The translations under genes were made by a program, and so were the position numbers. 64,000 nt of DNA, taken from Iris pallida (lineage: Eukaryota; Streptophyta; Magnoliopsida; Asparagales; Iridaceae). The notes under the pieces were generated by a model that worked only from the letters and a program-made list of their open reading frames with translations, was not told the DNA's origin and ran no database searches. Positions 36,402 to 47,399 of the stretch are shown one piece after another; within the stretch, counting starts at the first letter, position 1, and every line of letters starts with the position of its first letter. The stretch is taken from positions 9,179,593-9,243,592 of the forward strand of contig JANAVB010010791.1 of the NCBI GenBank assembly GCA_029216955.1, in the 5' to 3' direction.

Positions 36402-36904
36402 CACTACAAGAAAAAAGGTCATTTATAGTGCGCGAAATGCGCCGTAAATGAGATTTTATAGCGTACATTTTGGTGCCGTAAAAGCTCATGCTGTAAATGA
36501 TCTTATTATTTACGGCGCATTTACAATGACGTAAATGTAAACAAATTAACGGCATAAATGTTTTTTAATGGAATTTCGACAACCATTTATGGCATATTTC
36601 GTGGGCCGTAATTGTTCTTTCACGACATATATGTGTGCGCCGTAAAAGATATTTTTTACAGAATTTCGACAACCATTTACAGCATATTTCGTGTGCCGTG
36701 ATTTCTCTTTCACGGCATACATGTGTGCGCCGTAATAGATATTCGCGCTGGGTCAAATACGACATATATATGCACACCGTAATAGTTATTCCCACAGGAT
36801 CAAATACGGCATACATTTTGATGTCGTAAAAGATACTTTTGACATATTATATTTACCATTTATGACATATATAGCGTGCCATAAATGATTTTTTATGAAT
36901 TTTT

Positions 36905-36932
36905 TATCAAATAATAATAATATTATTATTAC

Positions 36933-36983
<51 letters not shown>
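36905..36983 (+). repeat. (ATT)n microsatellite
   Basis: About 75 bases of TTA/ATT repeat with two early interruptions, next to the subterminal repeats of CACTA D. Confidence 0.95.
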
Positions 36984-36984
<1 letters not shown>

Positions 36985-38384
36985 TCCATACCAATTCCTA
37001 TTTATTTAAACAAGGATATCAATATTGGTAAACAAAGTATAGAACATAGCAAAAATAAGTTAAAGAAATAGTTGACTGACATATAATCCCAATCAAACTA
37101 CAAAAGTGAAAAGTAATTCAAAAAAACCCAAACACGTGATATCGTAAAAAATAATCGAATTCAATAGCCAAAATACATCCATAGCAAACAAAAGGTTATG
37201 CCAAAGTATATCTTGCCATATTTAAATTAATAGCAAACAAACGGCCATGCCAAAGTATATCATGCCATATTGTCTCATGAACTCCAAAAGTATTTTAGTA
37301 CTGAATTGTAAGAACAATACAATATTTCAATACAAATTGAGCTTCTATCATAATTTGTCCTACTTTGGGGGGAAAATGTAAATTGTCTTCTATGACAAAT
37401 TTTGGCTTAAATTGTTGCAGAGGTGAAGCTTCAAACACAAAACCCAATTTTTTTTCATTGATTGATAACATGCACAAACATAAAATGTGTTTTAGTTCAT
37501 TATATCCAATTTTATGTATATATAAACACAACAATGATAAAATATACATAAATAAATGAGTAATATGGGCACAAATTAATGTATGCATAAACATAACCAT
37601 TGCTCAATCAGTTGTTCCATCATGTCCCATTCATTTCTTCACGTCTGATGTATTTGGTTAGTGAGATTTTGTATATGGCCATGTCCTCTCTTACTTTTAT
37701 AACTCCTTCATGGTCAGCATTATATTTTCTCATGCTACTTTGCCATACTAATTCTCTGGAGTAGATAACCATGCATTTATCTTAAGATTGATCACAAGAT
37801 GTAAGGTATTGTAATTGGCCTAAAGGAGACCCCTAATTGCTACTTTGCTACTTTGTCATACTAATTTTCTTACTTGTCAACGGCTAAGTACAATTTTAAT
37901 GTTTTCATTATTAATTGGCCTAAAGGAGACCCCTAAGATGCATGTATGTCAACATGGAATATTTATTAACCATACTGATTAGGACAATAATATAGCACAT
38001 ATTGATCAGGACAGTAACAAATTAAAGTTTAGGATTAACTAATACAGTACATGCTGATCAGGAAAGTAACATACTTTTAAAGTACAAAACTGAAGACAAG
38101 GTAAGATAGGAGTTTTGTAGAGGTCATATTTTTTGTTCAAGCTTTTTTTTTATGAAAGACTGCAGATGGAAGAAGCCTAATCCACATTTCAGTCCACATT
38201 ATGACATATTACGATAAGAAAAATATCATATAACATTCTAAGACTAACCTCATAAAGTAAATGTCCATATTTCATTGTGTAGTCCAGATTTTGTTTTTAA
38301 ACCTGTAGAAGAAAAAGAATCACATAGTAAGAAATGCTTAAAAATCACACTTTTAGAAAAAAAAAACTTGAGAAAAATACAGTT
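36984..38384. other. AT-rich non-coding interior of CACTA D
   Basis: No family recognised. It contains a duplicated piece: 'GCAAACAAAAGGTTATGCCAAAGTATATC' near 37185 recurs near 37231, and 'TTGGCCTAAAGGAGACCCCTAA' occurs near 37816 and 37915. It probably holds the 3' untranslated part of the minus-strand gene. Confidence 0.4.
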
Positions 38385-39745
38385 TTACCTCAAATAAAGA
38401 AACCTAATCCAATTTGATGTATTGATAGTCCATGCAATTGTACTTTGTTCAGTACAACCAAGTTTTCCGAACTCAGATGTTGGTCGATACAAAACAATGT
38501 TATCAATCACATTGCGAACCCAAACTTTCCAACAATCATGGCCTAAAGGAACATGATGGACCAGAGCACTTGGATCTATTGATGAAATTTCAGCGGTAGC
38601 AACAACAACTTCATCTTTCGCAAACCAACTAAGCAATTTGCACATCTTATTCTCAAGATTAGAACCTTTAGCACCACTCGCTAATTCATTTTGTCTTCTT
38701 TGTGCTCCTTCACTACCAAAATCTTGTATACTTGCTCCACTTGCTTTGTTGTTTTTTTCTTTTGTCCTCTCTCATTAGCAAAAATTTCAATGTTTTTTTT
38801 TGTTTTGTGCTCTCTCGTTACCTTTCTTTTGTTTGCTTTTTGATCTCTCATTAAAAGATAGCTGATCGTTGGGATTTTCTTTGCATTTTTTTTTTGCTAT
38901 ATTGTTGGCCGAATGTTGAATACTTATGTTTCCCTATACTCATTATATTAAATTGGCCAAATATCAAATTTTGTTATCAAATGCAATGACAAGACCAAAA
39001 GAAAAGTTAATATAGATATTTCATAAACTTACAGAGTTATTTTCTCCTTTGTCTAACCGAACAAAGAGATCTTTCACTAACCCCTTCAAGCTGTCCACTT
39101 CATTCTCTAGTCTTTTGAGTTTATTACCCATATGAATTTGACCATCCACTTTTGAAGGATTTGATCCAAATCCAAGCCCTCTTACTCTTCCTCGTGGATC
39201 CGGACCAAGTACTTTTGCAACAGCATCATTTGTTATAGTATTATTTTGTGAAGGGTCTTCCTCAGCCTTATATTGCTTTACTTGTTGCTAGAAAAACAAA
39301 AATTGCATATATATGAATACTAAATTATAAAAACAAATAGAAATGAGCTTAAATACATCAAAATATTGTTACCACTATTTCCGAGTCTTGAACTTCTCCT
39401 TCTGAATTTTTCTTTCTTGCTTCATATGTATGAATCCAAAAATCATCCCTTGAAATTTCATCAGGTGTCGTACTTTTTTCCTTCTGCGAAGTAAAAAAAA
39501 AAGATAATCAACACTTATCTCACATTTTAAAGAATATATGAACCTAAACTATTATTCTTACCAACTCTTCTTCAACAACGGCAAAACTTTTTCTACTTGT
39601 ACGGTGCACTAAATCAAGTTGTTTTGCTCGCATCTCTTCTGAATTTTCGAATTTTCAAAATTTGGAAATTTCACCTTTTCTAATTTTACGTTTCCTACTT
39701 AGCTCACCAGAGCCTTTTTGTGTGTTTGGCCGCTGGTAGTGACTG
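38385..39745 (-). pseudogene. PF03004-type (Ptta/En/Spm) CACTA gene, spliced, interrupted by copia A
   Basis: Four exons can be followed on the minus strand. Exon 1 (to 39562) includes RAKQLDLVHRTSRKSFA and ends at a GTAAG donor. Exon 2 (about 39374-39483) starts after TTCGCAG and encodes PDEISRDDFWIHTYEARKK. Exon 3 (about 39034-39288) starts after TTTCTAG, encodes KVLGPDPRGRVRGLGFGS and a coiled-coil-like LKRLENEVDSLKGLV, and ends at GTAAGT. The last exon (from about 38900) ends at 38385 and holds CKLLSWFAKDEVVVA, SALVHHVPLGHD and YRPTSEFG, the usual C-terminal block. One TGA lies in exon 1 near 39657. Copia A sits inside exon 1, and its continuation is at 59140-59167. The protein class accompanies the TNP2 transposase in plant CACTA elements and probably binds DNA. 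Confidence 0.85.
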
Positions 39746-40038
39746 TGTTGACACAAAGTCACAGTCAACCAAATATTGACTACATTGACTAAATAATGTC
39801 TGTATTAATTCAATACGACACACGACGTCTGCATTCCGTTCAAGACAGACGACAGCTCAGTCTCCGGTTCTCAGTGTGTTTTCGAGTCTGTATTTTATAT
39901 TTTCATTGAGTCTAGACTTGTGTACTCTGAGTCATACTGAGCTTTTAACACTTAGTCTACAGCCTACCCAAAATTCCAAGCTCCACTGAACCAAACACTG
40001 CCCAAAAATCCCCTTTGAACCACTCTGTGCTCTGGAGA

Positions 40039-40088
40039 CAGAGTTCGGGCCGAACTCTGCCTCCACACAGAGTTCGGGCCGAACTCTG
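40039..40088 (+). promoter_or_regulatory. Tandem GC palindromes in the LTR of A
   Basis: Two copies of an inverted repeat with 10-base arms CAGAGTTCGG / CCGAACTCTG around a single G, spaced 29 bases start to start. They recur at 58489-58538 in the 3' LTR. CpG-rich palindromes near the promoter have been reported in Sirevirus LTRs. A binding-site role is inferred. Confidence 0.7.
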
Positions 40089-40202
40089 TCCCCTAGAAAT
40101 CAGGAACCCTAATTTTAGGGTTAGCTGGTTGCTAGTTGTCCAACGGCCAAATATTTGAATTTTCCTACCCGAATTCTGGCCGAATTCTGCCTATAAAAAC
40201 AC

Positions 40203-40210
40203 TATAAATA
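40203..40210 (+). promoter_or_regulatory. TATA box of copia A
   Basis: TATAAATA, with a second TATAAAAA 11 bases upstream. Identical boxes at 58653-58660 and 3342-3349. Transcription of the genomic RNA would start about 30 bases downstream. Confidence 0.65.
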
Positions 40211-40691
40211 GGGCATGAATTCTCTCATTCCAATCCATCCAATCTTCTTTTCTCTTCTCTTTTGTAGCTGAAATAAGCCATACCCTTCCCATCTACTAGC
40301 CACAAGCCTCCTAAGTCTCGAGTGCTCAGCATCTCTCAGTTAGGATTCTTGTGCAAGAGTCGAAGAAGTCACTTGGACAATTCCAAGCAAATCGCCACTG
40401 CGATCCTCTGTTAGAAGTTGACGTGCTCTTCTGAAGTAAAGGCACGGTTGTAAACTACTATTTCACAAATAGTGGATTTGAATCCTGAGCTAGAGTTCTC
40501 AGGCCTGGACTAGTCCTCCACGAGGGAAACCAGGTTAAAATCGCTGTGTTTGCGTATGCTCTTTTGATCTCCTTTTATTTTCCGCACTTTACTCTGATTA
40601 TTTATTATTGGTGAAAGAGTTATTTTAATTGGTCATTTTTCTATATATACTCTATTTACCCCCCTCTAGAGTTGCCAAACTGTTCTTCAAT

Positions 40692-40705
40692 TGGTATCAG
40701 AGCTC
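40692..40705 (+). promoter_or_regulatory. Primer-binding site, initiator tRNA-Met
   Basis: TGGTATCAGAGCTC begins two bases after the LTR end. TGGTATCAGAGC is complementary to the 3' end of plant initiator methionine tRNA, the usual primer in plant copia elements. Confidence 0.93.
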
Positions 40706-40744
40706 TGTTCTCTTTATAAGGACTAACATCCTAAGAGCTGATCC

Positions 40745-42010
40745 ATGGCAACCACACAATCCTTGATTTCCAATCATGGTGAAGGTCAGTCCACTCATAG
40801 GCCTCCCCTATTTGATGGAACTAACTATACATATTGGAAAACAAGGATGAGCTTCTATCTTAAGTCTCTAGACTTTGACCTGTGGACTGTCGTCACTGAC
40901 GGTTACAAAAAGCCCGTCAGGATAGTTGTCGATGGTGATCTCATTGAGAAACCACACGACAAATATTCTGTCGAGGAAAAGAAACAGGCAAGTCTAGATG
41001 CTAGGGCTATTAATGCTTTATTCTGTGCTATAGACAGGAATGAATTCAACAGGGTCTCCACATGCACCACTGCTCATGAAGTATGGAGACTTCTAGAAGT
41101 GACGCATGAGGGAACCACACAAGTCAAGGAATCTAAAATAAACCGTCTCACTCAAGAATACGAAGCCTTCAAGATGAAGCCAAATGAGACGATCACTCAA
41201 ATGTTTACAAGATTCCTCGACATCTTCAATCCTCTATCCTCGCTTGGTAAGCAGTACTCAAACCACGAGAAGATTCGTAAGTTACTCAGAGGGTTGCCAA
41301 AGATTTGGAACCCTAAGGTGACGGCCATCATAGAAGGAAACGATCTCACATCAATGTCAATGGAGACCTTGATGGGTAAGCTCATGACTCACGAGCTTGA
41401 CCTCAAGGACTTCGAAGTGCCTGCTCCGAAGACCAGGGAGATCGCACTCAAAGCTCATCGACGAAGGGCTGATCACGATGAGACCGAAGACGATAACTCG
41501 GATGATGAAGACCAAGCTCTCATGGTTCGCAACTTCAGAAAATTCGTTTGCTTCAATCGAAGGAAGAAGGATTCACAAGAAGATGATGAAGAAGAGCCAA
41601 CCTGTTACGGTTGCAAGAAGACTGGACATGTCCGAAAAGACTGCCCATTCTTGAAGAAGAGCAACCGCTATGAGAAGCCATACAAAAAGAATTCATCAAA
41701 GAAATATGCCAACACAGGAATTTGGCATGAAAGTGAAGCGAGTGACTCCGAGGAAGAAAAAGGCTCTCCTCAAGATACAGCAAATGTGTGCCTAATGGCA
41801 ACTTCCAACAAGGTATCTAACGAAACTCTAGATGACTTCTCTTTTGATGAACTTGGCGATGCTTTTACTGATTTACTCGATGATCACAAAAAGGTCATTG
41901 GTAAATACAAACATGCCAAGGACAAAATCAAAAGTCTGGAAGATGAGATACAAAGAATGTCTTTACTTCTTGATGATGTTAGAGACACGTCACCCACTGA
42001 TGCCCACTAA
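40745..42010 (+). CDS. gag: Copia A gag, first reading frame
   Basis: ATG to TAA, 421 residues, 55 bases after the primer site. The N-terminal capsid region has the copia gag hallmarks RPPLFDGTNYTYWKTRM (residues 19-35), AHEVWRLLEVTHEGTTQVKE and IRKLLRGLPKIWNPKV. Then come an acidic stretch and a CCHC knuckle CYGCKKTGHVRKDC (near residue 290), and a C-terminal coiled-coil-like part (KYKHAKDKIKSLEDEIQRM). The coil continues in another frame after about position 41985, so the natural protein is longer and the stop at 42008-42010 is probably a frameshift artefact. Gag assembles the virus-like particle and binds RNA. Confidence 0.9.
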   Translation: MATTQSLISNHGEGQSTHRPPLFDGTNYTYWKTRMSFYLKSLDFDLWTVVTDGYKKPVRIVVDGDLIEKPHDKYSVEEKKQASLDARAINALFCAIDRNEFNRVSTCTTAHEVWRLLEVTHEGTTQVKESKINRLTQEYEAFKMKPNETITQMFTRFLDIFNPLSSLGKQYSNHEKIRKLLRGLPKIWNPKVTAIIEGNDLTSMSMETLMGKLMTHELDLKDFEVPAPKTREIALKAHRRRADHDETEDDNSDDEDQALMVRNFRKFVCFNRRKKDSQEDDEEEPTCYGCKKTGHVRKDCPFLKKSNRYEKPYKKNSSKKYANTGIWHESEASDSEEEKGSPQDTANVCLMATSNKVSNETLDDFSFDELGDAFTDLLDDHKKVIGKYKHAKDKIKSLEDEIQRMSLLLDDVRDTSPTDAH

Positions 42011-42869
42011 TGAAGTATCCAAGCTTAAAATAAGCTTACATGATGCTGAAGCACGTATTGAGCAACAAGCTCAAGAAATCACTACTCTCAACACGTTGCT
42101 TGCTGAAGAAAAGAGTAGACACAAAATCTCCATGACTAAAATATATGGCTTGAATATTAAGGTTGATGAATTGCAAGCTACTTCTAAGAGATTAGAAACC
42201 AAATTGGGTAAACAGGTGCTTCAACCTCAAACCCAATCACATGGGCACAACACCACTCATGCTAGTCAACCACGTCATTCTCATGCAGCACATAACCATA
42301 CATTTATATACACAAACTTTCACAAACCACGTGCACGTAAGAATAATTCTCATTCAGTACACAATCATCATGTTGCACAAAGACACAATCAACATCACCC
42401 CACACATAGGAATCATCATGCCATGCCATATAGACAAGATCATCATGCAATGCCATATAGACAAGATCATCATATGCCATATAGACAAAATCATCATGCC
42501 ATGCCATATAGACAATATCAGCATGTCACACATCATAGACAATACCATCATGATATGCCTCATAGACACCATCACCATGCCACTCATTCTATGCATAATC
42601 ATCATCACCATGCTAACTCTTCACATCGTGTTCATCCTCATCCTGTTGCTTACAGATATTACTCTCATGCTCCTAGTATAAATAAAAATGCTATCTGTAC
42701 CTACTGTGGATCACACGGACATATCTCACCACAGTGCAGAGTTAGAAGACTGGTAGATAAAAAGATATATGCTTGGTTTCCAAAGACTAACTTTTCAGGA
42801 CCCTCAAGAACTCGGGTACCAAAGGTCACATCTACTCTTGATGTAGGTGGACCTTCCCTCTTCAACTGA
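42000..42869 (+). pseudogene. gag: Copia A gag/pol continuation: coiled coil, His-rich repeats, second zinc knuckle
   Basis: Read in the +1 frame relative to the first gag ORF. It carries on the coiled coil (SLHDAEARIEQQAQEITTLN), then a region very rich in His, Tyr, Arg and Gln (about 42230-42660) with tandem units of the type HHAMPYRQD, then a second knuckle CTYCGSHGHISPQC (about 42697-42738) and WFPKTNFSGP. The protease follows in yet another frame. Two successive +1 offsets thus separate gag and protease. They could be indels in this copy or, less likely, programmed shifts. Confidence 0.75.
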
Positions 42870-43910
42870 AACTAAGTGGATTCTCGATAGTGGATGCTCG
42901 CGACATATGACAGGAGACGCAAAACTTTTTGCATCACTATCGATGAAGAGAGAAGGATATGTATCCTTCGGTAACAATCTCAAAGGGCACATAATAGGTA
43001 ATGGTATAATTGGTCATCCTCCTTCTCCTGTAATAAAGGATGTTTGCCTAGTGACCGAGTTAAAACATAACCTGCTCAGCATTAGTCATCTTGCTGATCA
43101 TGGATATGATATTAACTTTGGACAAAACAGTTGTTACATCTATGATAGGTCAACAGGAGACATTGTTTTTGAAGGGAAAAGAGAGGACAATATATATATT
43201 TTCTATCTTTCTATAAATGCTAACAATGCAGGTAGATGTCTATATGCCCACAAAGACGAACGACTACTTTGGCACCAGCGTCTTGGTCATGCCAACATGG
43301 ATGCTATATCCAGGCTGTCTACCAAGAAGCTAGTGAGAGGATTGCCTGACATCACATTCAAAAAGGATACGGTATGTGCCGAATGTAAACTAAACAAGGC
43401 AACTAAATCCTCATTTCATTCCATCAACTCTGTAAGTACTACTAGACCCTTGCAACTACTTCATATGGATTTATTTGGTCCTAGTAGAATAGCTAGCCTT
43501 GGTGGCAAACTTTATGCATTTGTTATTATTGATGATTTTTCGAGATTTACTTGGGTTTTCTTTCTCGCTAATAAGAGCGATGCTATTTCTGTTTTCAAAG
43601 TTTTTGTAAAGAAAGTTCAAAACGAAAAAGGCTACATGATTACTCGAATCCGAAGTGATCATGGAGGCGAATTCGTAAATTATGATTTTGAAAATTTTTG
43701 TAATGCAAATGGTTTTGATCATGAATTTTCTTGTCCTAGAACTCCTCAACAAAATGGTGTTGTGGAGCGGAAGAATAGAACTCTCGGCGATATGGCCAGA
43801 GTCATGTTGAATAAATTTTCACTTCCGAAATACTTTTGGGCAGAAGCTGTCAGTACATCATGCCACATTTTGAATAGGGTGCTGATTCGTCCCATTACGA
43901 AGAAAACACC
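42847..43910 (+). pseudogene. pol: Copia A pol, protease and integrase, 5' part before element C
   Basis: The protease active site is WILDSGCSRHMTGD (about 42877-42918). The integrase zinc module is LLWHQRLGHANMDAI with CAECKLNK (about 43264-43400), and the catalytic core has HMDLFGP (43463), IRSDHGGEF (43650) and NGVVERKNRT (43754), the D-D-E triad. The frame is open from at least the GTG at 42847 to KKTP at 43910, where element C is inserted. It resumes in frame at 53635 (YELWFGRTP), one ACACC copy being the duplication. There is no ATG; expression would rely on the upstream gag frame. Confidence 0.93.
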
Positions 43911-46900
43911 TGTCACGACCCGATCCCAATATTCTGGGTCTAGTCGGATCATGCCCAGTCTGCACCGTTGTTGAGACGGCGGCAGTAAGCTGTTCAGTAG
44001 CAGGTAACCATACAACAACACTATAATTTGTCACAACTCAACATCGGAAACTTTATTAAACTTTTACATGAAATAAAAGATACAACTTAAACCATTTTTT
44101 TTTTCATACATCATGAATAAAAGAAAACTCTAGGCAAACAGCTCAGCAATCTCGAATTCCTCGTCTTGGGATCGCGTAACAAAGCCTCATCAGTGATACC
44201 TAAAATGTTGGGTCTCCAGTCAGGAGGAAGCAAAGTACAATTACGAATATCCAATAATTCAAATAATAATTTGAAATTTGCAATGTTAAACAATTTGAAA
44301 TACTTTAACAATATTTTCCAACAATTCTACAATTGAAAACAATGTGATTTGAGTAGGTAACGAACTATGACCGGCTTGGGATGATTCAATTATATCCTAA
44401 TAATACGGTCCGGCCTATCCTCGTGTATAGGAGGAATCAGCTCGCACAATCAATGATGCAATATAGGGGTATTGGTCATAGACGCTACACTACTCCCCCA
44501 ATATCCCGAGTCAATCAGATTCAATCAATGAGTCAATATTCGAACTCTAGGAGAGAGTTTCGTGTAGCAATGTGGTTTAAAATTGCAATAAAACAATTAC
44601 TAGATAAATTACCAAATAGACATAACTGCACTTGCCTTTGTTTTAGAATGACTGGATAGACGAGTCGTACCGAGGAGGAACGTCAGGTGTAACTTCGAGT
44701 TCCTACAGTTGAGAACTCGACTTAGAACCTTGAATAACCAGACTAAGTGTGCTAGTTGCAATCTCTAGTAGTCATGTCCTAGTCAGGTTTTATGTTGTAT
44801 TAATCTACAGCTAACGATTACGTCGCAACTACGTACGTTGATTAAGCCGGTTAATTGGATTATTTGGAAATACACGAGAAACAATTTAACTTTGGAAAAC
44901 TTTGAGTTTTTGTAATATACATATAAAAATACAGTTTTCCTTTAGTGATAAATCGTGAACTAGTTATTTTCTAATATTTTATCCATATTAATTAATTCTT
45001 AATTAATCAGTAAATTATGCTCTAGCTACGATTATACGTCTAATCACAACCACCCAAATCACATCCACCAGAAAATAAAATAAAACTATGCTACACAATA
45101 CAATGGCACAGCTAATGGTCCTAGGGTGGGCTTTTGCCCTGTACAATTTCTTTTACATTAAATAAGAGAAAATGACTGAAATATTAAATAAAGTGCAGAA
45201 ATTAAATGACTATAATAAATAGCCTAAATGTTAAATAAAATAATTGAAAATGAAACTAAGAGTCTCAGACTCGGTCCATTCCTCAAACTTCGGCTAATAC
45301 CACAACGTCCGGTCGGACCGGTGCGTTTGCATTTCGCCGGGGCCCACAGACCGGTACGATCGTCGCCCGAAAAATCAGTTTAGAAATTCATTTTCGAAAG
45401 CCAATTTTGAAATCAATATAAATATAGTTTTTATAAAAAATTTGGGCAGCACTTCCTCTATTTTCGGGACAAACCCAAAACTGGGAAGTGCGCCAACAAA
45501 TTCCTGCAAATATTTTCCAACCCAAAATAGTCCACAGAAATATCCACCAAAATGATTTCCAACACCACAGAAATAATTCCAACACCACCGAATAATTTTC
45601 GAAAAGTCCGGGAATCTCATAATCCAACCAAATCACACCAAGGCAACACAGGAAAATAATCTAACGCAGCTAAACGATAATACACGCAGCTAACCGGATT
45701 CCCGAGAGGGAACCGGGGGACCGATCTATCATCATCGACTCTACGGGGGACGAACTACTGTGATTATCCAGAAATTACCAGATTCCGTTGGCGGGGAGCC
45801 GCGGGAAAAACTTGGGAATAATCCGAAACTAAGTTCGGCAGCAGGTCGAAGATCCCGAACAGCGGAAGAGTCCGAGGACAGCGGAAAACGCCGACGGGGA
45901 CAGCAAGGAACCGCGGAAATTAGCGGGAAACTCCGCCGGGGCACTGGAGGGCGGCGGACAGCGGAGAAGTCCACGGGAAGGGGTTGCTGGACAGCAGCGG
46001 GGCACCGACGGCACGGGCGCTGTCGGTCGAGGGGGTCGCTGACGCGGCGGGGAACCGCGCGGAAGGGGGTCGGGGTTCTGCCGGCGGGTCGCCGGGCTGG
46101 CTGCGGCGGAGGGAGCCGCGGACGGCCGCGGGAGGAGCGGGCTCGGGAAGGAGCACCACCGCTGCGGGCGGTCGGGATGGCCGCGAAGGGGCGGCGGATC
46201 CGCGCTGGACGGGGAGATCGCCGGAGAGGAAGTCGGGGCGGCCTCGGGAGCAGGGCACACGGCCGGGCCGGAAGGGCGCTGCGCGGAGGCGGATCTGGCC
46301 GAAAAGGGGGCGCAAGGAGGCCGGCGGGCGCGGCGTGGAAACGCCGGGGTCGGCGGAGCTCCGGGACGAGGGCGCTGCGGTCGCCGGACTCGCGGCCAGG
46401 GGCGGCGCGAGGGGGAACTCGGCAGCCGCGGAAAGTCGCGCGGATCGCCGAAGTTGGCGGAGTGGCGGTTGGGGGTTGGTGAGTGAAGTGGGTTTCTGAG
46501 AACAGAGAGGGAGAGATGAGAGTACGAGAGAGAGAGAGTAGGGAGAGTTTGCTTTCTCTGTGAAGTGAGAAATAGGAAAAGTTGTGGATGAGTTAAAAGG
46601 GAGTGGGGGTGTGGTTGAGTATTAAAGGGAAAAGTGGGAAAAGTGTGTGGTCCAGAGGAGTTGATGGAATGGGGAGTTATAAGAGGGGGAGTTGATGGGT
46701 TGGGAGTTATAAGGAGATGGGAATTAAGTTGGGGAGTTACGGAAATGAGGGGGTTTTGCCAATGTGTGTGAGTGAGTAGATGCTGGTCCTACGGGACCAG
46801 CCCAAATTTATTATTATTATTATTTTTTTAATTAATAACCAAGTCAAAATCAGATTAAGAAGGAAATAGGGCTCGGGCCTGGGTCTGGGCTCGGACTCGG

Positions 46901-47035
46901 GTCTGGATCCGAAAATCAAAAATCCAAGTTTATTAATATTTTTCGAAATTCTTTTTCACCCAAAATTATTTAATATAATAATAATTTTTGAAATACTAAT
47001 AAAACACTATTAATAATAAAATAATGGGTTTCACA
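43911..47035 (-). repeat. LTR of element C (3' LTR in element orientation)
   Basis: Plus-strand edges TGTCACGACCCG and GGGTTTCACA; 3125 bp. It contains a GC-rich island (about 45690-46490), a GA-rich stretch (46500-46530) and a TTATTATTATTATT run near 46809. Apparent long open frames on both strands of the island are not coding (see rejected items). Confidence 0.95.
45690..46490. other. GC-rich island in the LTR of C
   Basis: About 800 bases of very GC- and CpG-rich DNA in otherwise AT-rich surroundings, repeated at about 52280-53090 in the other LTR. In element orientation it follows a CT-rich TATA-containing stretch, so it would fall in the transcribed leader. Indels between the two copies (for example 7 bases near 52857) change every frame. 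Confidence 0.7.
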
Positions 47036-47070
47036 ATCTTCCCTCCTTAGAAAATTTCGTCCTCGAAATT
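47036..47070 (-). promoter_or_regulatory. Polypurine tract of element C
   Basis: On the minus strand TTTCGAGGACGAAATTTTC is followed by TAAGGAGGGAAGAT, which touches the LTR. The same motif order precedes the LTR of J (5380-5412). Confidence 0.8.
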
Positions 47071-47399
47071 TAAAAGGCAAGGTAGGAGAAACAAATAGGT
47101 ACAGGTATTGCACCCGTAACCCTGGTCCAACTATAAGGATTTCCAAGGCAGTCATGGATGAGACGGTTGAGGAAAAAAAAATTTTATTTATGATATCATC
47201 CATGCAGAAAGAATACAAAAGCGAACCAAAGTACACGAGGTTGATCAGACCATCATGCACCGGTCCTGATTAGACAATATATTAGTGGGTGAACCCAATA
47301 AAATACCGTCATGATCAAGCTTGAAAAAAAAACAGCTTGCAAAACTAGGCTAACTTAGCAGCATCAGTCAAGTTTAGAACGAAAAGATAAGGAATAGGA

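Larger units (their letters stand above)
36402..39745 (-). mobile_element. CACTA element D, 3' half up to the copia A insertion
   Basis: The terminus CACTACAAGAAAAAAGG starts at 36402, after GTA. About 500 bases of subterminal repeats follow, built on TTTACGGCRYAT and GTGCGCCGTAA in both orientations. The encoded gene (38385 leftward end) runs on the minus strand, so this terminus is the 3' end. D continues right of copia A with at least an exon scrap at 59140-59167. The other terminus was not found. Confidence 0.75.
39746..40689 (+). repeat. 5' LTR of copia A
   Basis: TGTTGACAC...CTGTTCTTCA. Two perfect palindromes at 40039-40059 and 40068-40088 lie about 145 bases before a TATA box. The primer site follows after two bases. 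Confidence 0.97.

Noticed and set aside
36905..36983. Possible CRISPR-like or tandem gene repeat.
   Set aside because: It is a simple ATT microsatellite with no spacers. No CRISPR array occurs in the window.
38401..39741. TAGTG at 39737-39741 as the right end of CACTA D.
   Set aside because: The bases before it do not match the inverted terminus (CTTTTTTCTTGTAGTG expected), and the D gene exon runs through this point.
42241..42681. Alternative frames of 85-146 codons over the His-rich region of gag.
   Set aside because: They are shadows of the repeat in the frame that contains the coiled coil and second zinc knuckle.
45760..46482. Open frames of up to 240 codons on both strands of the GC-rich island in LTR C (and 52349-53083).
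   Set aside because: Stops are rare in any frame of very GC-rich DNA. The two LTR copies differ by indels that change the frame, and the protein from the second copy diverges after about 40 residues. No family resemblance.
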